From assembly GCF_008630065.1 (NCBI RefSeq), contig NZ_VWPL01000012.1, positions 1-64,000 of the forward strand: a stretch of 64,000 nt of DNA, given 5' to 3'. Under the pieces are notes generated by a model. The model was not told where the DNA came from and ran no database searches. It saw only the letters and a list, made by a program, of their open reading frames with translations. The first letter of the stretch is position 1. Every line of letters begins with the position of its first letter. Below, one piece after another: positions 59,245 to 64,000 of the stretch. This stretch comes from Blastochloris sulfoviridis. Its GTDB lineage: Bacteria; Pseudomonadota; Alphaproteobacteria; Rhizobiales; Xanthobacteraceae. The translations under genes were made by a program, and so were the position numbers.

Positions 59245-60285
59245 GTGGGAGTTGCGCTAGAATCCGTGTTGCCGAACCTCAAAATGGGCCTGGAAAATAC
59301 CGGGTTCATCTTCGGCGCCGGCACGTCATTTGAGGCGGGATATCCACTCATCAGTGGGTTGACCACAATCGTCGTCGATGGACTGAACACCACCGAGCGG
59401 CAGACCCTTGATGATGTCTTGGGGACCGCAGGCAAGCCTTACGACAGCACAAAAGCGTCGCCCAACATGGAAGAGATCGCCGATCTGGTCACAGAGCATT
59501 CGATCAATTCGGGAAGCGGATCATCTTCGGCCCTCGTAGCGCGTCTCCGCGCGCTCGTGACCGAGGCAATTCTTGGGGTGACCACCCCCAAGCTAGATAA
59601 CCACATGCGCTTCCTTAAATTATTGAAACAGCGTGCGTTTGGACGGGCCGCTTGCATCTACATTTTCACCACGAACTACGATGTCCTTTTTGAGCTCGCT
59701 GGGGCCGAAGCTGGTGTCGTTGTCGAAACGGGCTTTATAGGGTCCGTCGAACGGTTCTTCGACCATCAACGCTTCTCGTTGGCATGCGGAGCGCTCCAGC
59801 CGCAAAGCCGGTTTACTGAACATCCGGTTCTCACGGTGCGCCTCATCAAGCTCCATGGATCAATCTCCTGGATTGCCCGCGACGGCCAGGTATTCGAGCG
59901 GCATCCCGGTGCAATCGCCCCATCAGAGAAGCGCGTCATGGTGTTGCCGAGGCGTCGAAAGGTCATCGACACGCTGATGGCGCCCCATGATCAGCTCTTT
60001 GGCTTAACCAGCCGGACGATCGGAGCGGATTGCAAGTACTTAGCAACCTGCGGCTTTAGCTTCGGCGACGATCACATCAACCAAGACCTTCTCGCCCCAC
60101 CGCTGGCGGGTGGGAAAGCACGCGTGTTTGCATTCTGTGCGGAGGAGACCAAGGGCATAGCCACGCTTCGCGGCCTAAAAACCTTCAGTGCCGGTTTCCA
60201 AACGGGCGGGATTAAGGAAGGGATTGACCATACGGACGGGACGGACTGCTGGAAATTCAGCCGGTTCGTCGATTTGTTCGAATAA
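59245..60285 (+). CDS. SIR2-domain protein (NADase-like), partner of HerA
   Basis: The product is 346 aa from GTG 59245 (an ATG at 59284 is a shorter alternative). SIR2 motifs are FIFGAGTSFEAGYP (residues 21-34), FTTNYDVLFE with Asn144, LIKLHGSISW with His204 and CGFSFGDDHIN. Defence SIR2 domains hydrolyse NAD+ and stop growth on infection. The next gene encodes HerA, and SIR2-HerA pairs are a known antiphage system. An 82-base gap with an AT-rich stretch (TATAAC at 59214) separates it from cap2, so it probably has its own promoter. Confidence 0.9.
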   Translation: MGVALESVLPNLKMGLENTGFIFGAGTSFEAGYPLISGLTTIVVDGLNTTERQTLDDVLGTAGKPYDSTKASPNMEEIADLVTEHSINSGSGSSSALVARLRALVTEAILGVTTPKLDNHMRFLKLLKQRAFGRAACIYIFTTNYDVLFELAGAEAGVVVETGFIGSVERFFDHQRFSLACGALQPQSRFTEHPVLTVRLIKLHGSISWIARDGQVFERHPGAIAPSEKRVMVLPRRRKVIDTLMAPHDQLFGLTSRTIGADCKYLATCGFSFGDDHINQDLLAPPLAGGKARVFAFCAEETKGIATLRGLKTFSAGFQTGGIKEGIDHTDGTDCWKFSRFVDLFE

Positions 60286-60295
60286 GGGGGCAAAA

Positions 60296-61999
60296 ATGAA
60301 TTATCGCGTCGGCAAAGTGGTGGCGGTAACAGGCGACGAAATCCTTGTCTCCCTCGTCGAACATGATGGTTTGGAGCCACCCTCGGGTGTGCCAAGCAGT
60401 ATGACTGTCAACGTGCCCAGTCCTGCTGGACCGGTCCCCCTGCTCATCGGCCAGCCAGGCACATTCGTATTGGTGTCGCTACCCGCCGGATACCTTCTGT
60501 GCATGGTGACCGGCATCCAGATGAAAGAGGAGCGGATCGGATCCGCTGAGGTGAAGGCAGCCGCAGAAGAGAGCGTCCTGCTATTGGATCGCGTGACCCG
60601 CACTCTATCGACTGTACCGGTCGGCATGCTCACCGCCACCGGTGACTTTGAGCGCGGAACCGATGTTATGCCGACGGTAAACGCGCCGGTCTTTGCGGTT
60701 GAGCCGCAAACGATCGACAAAATCTACCAGAGCTATGCGGAAGGAGACTTTTCGCTCGGCAAGCTATCGCTTATTCCCGACCAGCCCGCCAAAATAAATC
60801 TCGACGCGTTTCTAACGAGACATGCGGCCATCCTTGGGCAGACGGGCGGCGGCAAGTCTTGGACCGTGGCATCCGTCATCCAGAAGATGTGCGGATTTCC
60901 CCAGTCGACAATTGTTCTGTTCGACCTGCATGGAGAATACGGCTCGACGTTCGGCGCCAGCGCCGATGTGATTCCGGCATCCGACCTCGAGCTGCCCTAC
61001 TGGCTTATGAACTCGGAAGAGCTGCTCGGGCTGATGGTCGATCGCAGCGAATCGGCTGCCCCAAATCAGATAGCTAAGTTCAAAGAGCTGCTGCAGGCGG
61101 TGAAGGAATCTGATCCGGAAAATAAAAAGCTGGGAATACCGAAAATCACCATCGATACCCCGGTTCATTTTAACTTTGACCAGCTGATCAATGAATTCCG
61201 CAATCTGGATACGGAACGGGTTACTGGATCCTCTGGGAGGGAAGTGAACGGACCGCTATATGGACAATTTACTCGACTGCTTATGAGGATCGATTCTCGG
61301 CTGAACGATCGCCGATACGATCTGATATTCAAGCCGAATAAATACGCCACCAGCGCGTCGATGGACGACCTATTCCGTCAACTGCTCGGCGAGAAAGCGG
61401 CCGACCGCAAGAAGATCGTCGTAGTCGATTTGAGCATGACGCCCTTCGATGTTCGGTCGTCGGTGATTTCGCTGATCCTTCGGTGTTTGTTCGACTTCGC
61501 CTATTGGTACAGACGCGTGAACAAGGAGCGCTATCCGATCGCAGTGTTTGCCGATGAAGCCCACATCTATCTGTCTGATGACGATACGGCTTCGGAGGCA
61601 GCCCGGCGCTCGGCAGAACGCATCGCGAAAGAAGGACGCAAATACGGCATAAGCCTGACCGTCATCAGCCAGCGACCGCGCGAACTCTCAAGCACGATCC
61701 TGTCGCAATGCGGCAGCTTTCTGTGCCTGCGAATCTCCAATCCCGATGACCAGAGCTACGTCCGCAATCTCCTGCCGGACTCCGTCCGCGGGATCACGGC
61801 GATGTTTTCGACACTGCGTCGGGGTGAGGCGATCTTGCTGGGCGATTCGGTGATGATGCCCACTCGCATCAGAATTGATCGTCCCAATCCGCCTCCAGAG
61901 AGTGACGACGCGTCGTTCGCCAAAACTTGGGCGAAAACGCCCACACCTCTGGACGTCGCGTCCGTGCTCAAGGCCTGGCGAAATCAGGCGGCGAGCTAG
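60296..61999 (+). CDS. HerA-type hexameric ATPase / translocase
   Basis: The product is 567 aa from ATG 60296, 10 bases after the SIR2 stop. The N-terminal HAS-barrel-like region (MNYRVGKVVAVTGDEILVSL) is followed by Walker A GQTGGGKSWT (181-190), IVLFDLHGEYG, Walker B AVFADEAHIYL and the HerA signature ISQRPRELSSTILSQC. HerA hexamers assemble with SIR2 or nuclease partners. Here the operon offers one SIR2 protein and two PD-(D/E)XK proteins downstream. Confidence 0.92.
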   Translation: MNYRVGKVVAVTGDEILVSLVEHDGLEPPSGVPSSMTVNVPSPAGPVPLLIGQPGTFVLVSLPAGYLLCMVTGIQMKEERIGSAEVKAAAEESVLLLDRVTRTLSTVPVGMLTATGDFERGTDVMPTVNAPVFAVEPQTIDKIYQSYAEGDFSLGKLSLIPDQPAKINLDAFLTRHAAILGQTGGGKSWTVASVIQKMCGFPQSTIVLFDLHGEYGSTFGASADVIPASDLELPYWLMNSEELLGLMVDRSESAAPNQIAKFKELLQAVKESDPENKKLGIPKITIDTPVHFNFDQLINEFRNLDTERVTGSSGREVNGPLYGQFTRLLMRIDSRLNDRRYDLIFKPNKYATSASMDDLFRQLLGEKAADRKKIVVVDLSMTPFDVRSSVISLILRCLFDFAYWYRRVNKERYPIAVFADEAHIYLSDDDTASEAARRSAERIAKEGRKYGISLTVISQRPRELSSTILSQCGSFLCLRISNPDDQSYVRNLLPDSVRGITAMFSTLRRGEAILLGDSVMMPTRIRIDRPNPPPESDDASFAKTWAKTPTPLDVASVLKAWRNQAAS

Positions 62000-62022
62000 C
62001 GCGCTGGTAAGCACTTGAAACA

Positions 62023-62925
62023 GTGGACGTAGCATCTGTGGCAAACTCCCGAATCCGCTCCTGCTTCATCACCGCGCCGGCCGAGGCAAGGTTGGACGTG
62101 CTCACGGATGTGCTCAAACAGCGCAACATTCGCGTCATCGGTCCCAACGCCATCGGAATGGGCGACGACTTGGAAACTGAGATTTCCAAACTTCTGACCA
62201 GCGCGGATTTGATTATCGGCGTACTGACGCGGTCGCGGCGCTCGGACTGGACTCTATTCGAGCTTGGCCACGCTTGGGGCCAAGGGAAGCAGATCTTGCT
62301 ATTTGCTCCTCCAGACAGCGCCTACATTCCATCGACCTTGCGCAGGTTCCTCACCGTTCGGGCTAATCTGTCCAATAGGGAGGCTATCGCCTTCGCCATC
62401 GACCAGCTTCTCGCGGCGCCGGAACCCAGATTGTCATTGGTCCGTCAGCCGAAGGAAAAGCCCCCTCTGGGCAGTTCGGCCAACCGCTACCTCGCGGGCA
62501 GTCTGCCGATGATCACGTCGGTCAATACGCTTGAACTCGAATCTCTTGTCGCAAGCGCCCTTCGAGAGGCGGGAGTCGAGGTTCTGGCACAGTCGCAAGC
62601 GATCGACCGCGGCGCCGACTTAGCGATCTGGTCAGACGAACTGCAGCCCTTCGTCGGCAACCCCTTGCTCGTGGAAATCAAGGCGCGATTGACGTCGTCG
62701 AAGGGTGCGGCGGCGACTGCACAGCAGCTTTCGAAGTATGTTGCCGCGGCGGGCGGACTCTGGGGCTTACTCTTATACGGAGAAGGCCCGAAAGACCTGG
62801 GTTCATTGCCTCCAAACGTCTTGGCCCTGTCGATCGAAGCGCTGTTTACGCGCCTGCGCGCCGAGTCATTTGACCGGATCGTTCGCGATCTTCGGAACAG
62901 GCGTGTTCACGGGATTGGCCTGTAG
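62023..62925 (+). CDS. TIR-like / Mrr-type restriction nuclease fusion
   Basis: The product is 300 aa from GTG 62023 (GTG 62038 also possible). The N-terminal ~130 residues form a TIR or deoxyribosyltransferase-like Rossmann fold: SCFITAPAEARLDVLTDVLK, ADLIIGVLTRS and DWTLFELGHAWGQGK, with candidate catalytic Glu80. The C-terminal half (170-300) is an Mrr-like PD-(D/E)XK nuclease with GADLAIW (Asp199), LLVEIKAR (Glu218, Lys220) and the QxxxY-type TAQQLSKYV. It starts 23 bases after herA and overlaps the next gene, so it is part of the same cluster. The combination is not one I know as a named system. Confidence 0.72.
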   Translation: MDVASVANSRIRSCFITAPAEARLDVLTDVLKQRNIRVIGPNAIGMGDDLETEISKLLTSADLIIGVLTRSRRSDWTLFELGHAWGQGKQILLFAPPDSAYIPSTLRRFLTVRANLSNREAIAFAIDQLLAAPEPRLSLVRQPKEKPPLGSSANRYLAGSLPMITSVNTLELESLVASALREAGVEVLAQSQAIDRGADLAIWSDELQPFVGNPLLVEIKARLTSSKGAAATAQQLSKYVAAAGGLWGLLLYGEGPKDLGSLPPNVLALSIEALFTRLRAESFDRIVRDLRNRRVHGIGL

Positions 62926-63446
62926 TGCCGGCAATCGATCAAGCGCGCGTCGATGCCTTCATCGACACCGGGCTCAATGCTGCAACCACGGCAGAGCAAG
63001 GACGAGCGCTCGAGGATTTGATTTGCTACGTCTTTGGCCTCGTTCCTGGCATCGCAATCACGCACCGCAACGCGATGAACGCCTTCGACACGGAAGAAAT
63101 CGATGTCGCCCTTTTCAACGAGGACATCTTATCACTTCCCAACATCATTCTGGTCGAGGCGAAGAACTGGTCGAACCGGGTCGGGAGTGCCGAGGTCGCA
63201 TGGTTTCTGACTAAGCTCCAAAATCGAGGATTGGATTTCGGAATCCTCGTCACCACGCGGGGGATCACCGGCGACGCCACCGAGCAAAGTCGAGCCCATG
63301 CCCAGGTTGCCGCCGCCCTTATTCAGAAGCGCCGTCTCATCGTAATCACGACAGATGAGCTTCGGGGGCTCGCGGATAGCGATGGCTTGGTGAAGCTGAT
63401 CAAAACCAAACTGTGCGACCTCGCCGTAACCGGAACGATTGCGTGA
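62925..63446 (+). CDS. PD-(D/E)XK restriction endonuclease-like protein
   Basis: The product is 173 aa from GTG 62925, sharing one base with the previous stop. The nuclease core is visible: AEQGRALEDLICYVFG (Glu30), TEEIDVALFNED (Asp60) and IILVEAKNWSN (Glu78, Lys80), followed by GILVTTRGITG. It resembles Mrr/REase_5-type domains. It lacks any target-recognition or helicase domain, so it would need a partner such as the HerA encoded upstream. It is the last gene of the four-gene cluster. Confidence 0.75.
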   Translation: MPAIDQARVDAFIDTGLNAATTAEQGRALEDLICYVFGLVPGIAITHRNAMNAFDTEEIDVALFNEDILSLPNIILVEAKNWSNRVGSAEVAWFLTKLQNRGLDFGILVTTRGITGDATEQSRAHAQVAAALIQKRRLIVITTDELRGLADSDGLVKLIKTKLCDLAVTGTIA

Positions 63447-63599
63447 TCGGAGCGCATGCCAGCGTCGGAGCGCTCGGCCGTCCCTCGCGGGGCCAACCAT
63501 CTTACGGAGATTGATTTGCATGGTACGCATACGATGAAGGCCGCGTGATTGGCGCACGCGCGAGGGCACGGCGGGCTCTATGATGGCGTTACGTGAAGC

Positions 63600-64000
63600 T
63601 CAGGCGGCCTGCTGATCGGCGGGCTTGTCGGCTTGGCGCAGGCGCCTCCATTCCCAGGGCAGCAGTTCGTGCAGACGCGATATGGGAAGATCGGCGATAC
63701 GGGCGAGGATGTCGGCGAGCCAAGCTTTCGGATCGACGTCGTTGAGGCGACAGGTCGTGATCATCGTCAGCATGACGGCGGCCCGATCGGCGCCGCGCTG
63801 GGAACCGGCGAAGGTCCAGTTGCGCCTTCCCAACGCGATGCCTCTCAATGCGCGCTCGGCACAATTGTTGGTCAAGCAGATCCTGCCATCGTCGAGGAAG
63901 CGGGCGAAGTCGGTCCAGCGCCTGAGCATGTAGTTGATCGGCTTCAAGACCTCGGCGGAGCGAGAGAGGGTTTCGCGCTCACGCAGCAACCAGGCATGCA
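63600..64000 (-). CDS. IS66-family transposase TnpC, C-terminal part (runs off window)
   Basis: The minus-strand frame is open at the right edge and ends at 63600. It reads LRRWTDFARFLDDGRICLTN, NCAERALRGIALGRRNWTFA, GSQRGADRAAVMLTMI and PISRLHELLPWEW, the conserved end of IS66 TnpC; Glu in NNCAERALR is the third catalytic residue. The start lies beyond the window. The 153 bases between it and the upstream nuclease gene (63447-63599) hold no gene I recognise and should contain the IS end. Confidence 0.9.
   Translation of the reverse strand, partial: HAWLLRERETLSRSAEVLKPINYMLRRWTDFARFLDDGRICLTNNCAERALRGIALGRRNWTFAGSQRGADRAAVMLTMITTCRLNDVDPKAWLADILARIADLPISRLHELLPWEWRRLRQADKPADQQAA

Noticed and set aside
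1-64000. CRISPR array, rRNA or tRNA genes, ICE attachment sites
   Set aside because: I read for regularly spaced repeats, cloverleaf-type ends and repeated att-like blocks near gene boundaries and found none I could support.

Overview
The window is GC-rich alphaproteobacterial DNA. Gene content and codon use fit the Hyphomicrobiales (Bradyrhizobium, Mesorhizobium or Rhodopseudomonas-like); this is inferred from gene families, not from a marker gene. Most of it is an integrative and conjugative element (ICE) of the same general architecture as the Mesorhizobium symbiosis islands, followed by a crowded antiphage defence island. No rRNA, tRNA, CRISPR array or integrase is visible, and neither ICE end (att site) can be placed.

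Region 1 (1-5.1 kb): the end of imuA, then imuB and dnaE2, the SOS mutasome cassette, followed by a decayed IS66 transposase fragment. Region 2 (5.2-17.5 kb): plasmid/ICE housekeeping genes, namely an ArdC-type antirestriction protein, a ParB-like protein, two conserved hypotheticals, a 1449-aa methyltransferase/strawberry-notch helicase fusion, a Toprim primase-like protein, a DUF2493 protein and a small membrane protein. Several are preceded by repeated, hairpin-forming leaders. Region 3 (18-20.5 kb): the transfer control module. A QseC-like repressor diverges from a QseM-like DUF2285 antiactivator across a perfect palindrome. The activator FseA is encoded in two overlapping frames with a UUU-C slip site, and an RdfS-like excisionase follows. 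Region 4 (20.5-26.7 kb): repA (with an origin-like iteron cluster inside its 3' end), parA, a ribbon-helix-helix gene, a DUF2840 gene, the TraF peptidase, a DUF736 gene, a lytic transglycosylase, a candidate oriT and the VirD2-like relaxase. Region 5 (27-40.2 kb): an HU-like gene, the TraG/VirD4 coupling protein, a CopG-like gene and a complete P-type mating channel operon trbBCDEJKLFGI plus a DUF2274 gene.

Region 6 (40.3-63.5 kb) is the cargo. It holds a dead TIR gene, a 146-bp MITE-like element, an AbiE toxin-antitoxin pair whose toxin has a frameshift, and a TrlF-like PHP/SMC ATPase. A cluster of gene scars follows (KAP NTPase, HipA, SNF2-type helicase and DUF6361 fragments), then an AddA/AddB-like helicase-nuclease pair. 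Next comes a CBASS locus (CapW repressor plus an extra nucleotidyltransferase on one strand; CapV patatin phospholipase, CD-NTase and Cap2 E1/E2 on the other) without a visible Cap3. The last cluster is a four-gene group of SIR2, HerA, a TIR-like/restriction-nuclease fusion and a second PD-(D/E)XK nuclease. The window ends inside an IS66 transposase gene.

How it works together (partly inference from ICEMlSymR7A): QseC, QseM and the frameshifted FseA gate rdfS and so excision. RepA/ParA/ParB maintain the excised circle. Relaxase, TraG and Trb carry out transfer. The antirestriction and methyltransferase/helicase genes protect or process incoming DNA, and the defence genes are cargo. The strongest candidates for something undescribed are the SIR2-HerA-TIR/REase-REase cluster, the Cap3-less CBASS with an extra nucleotidyltransferase, and the paired leader element upstream of the DUF2493 and DUF736 genes.
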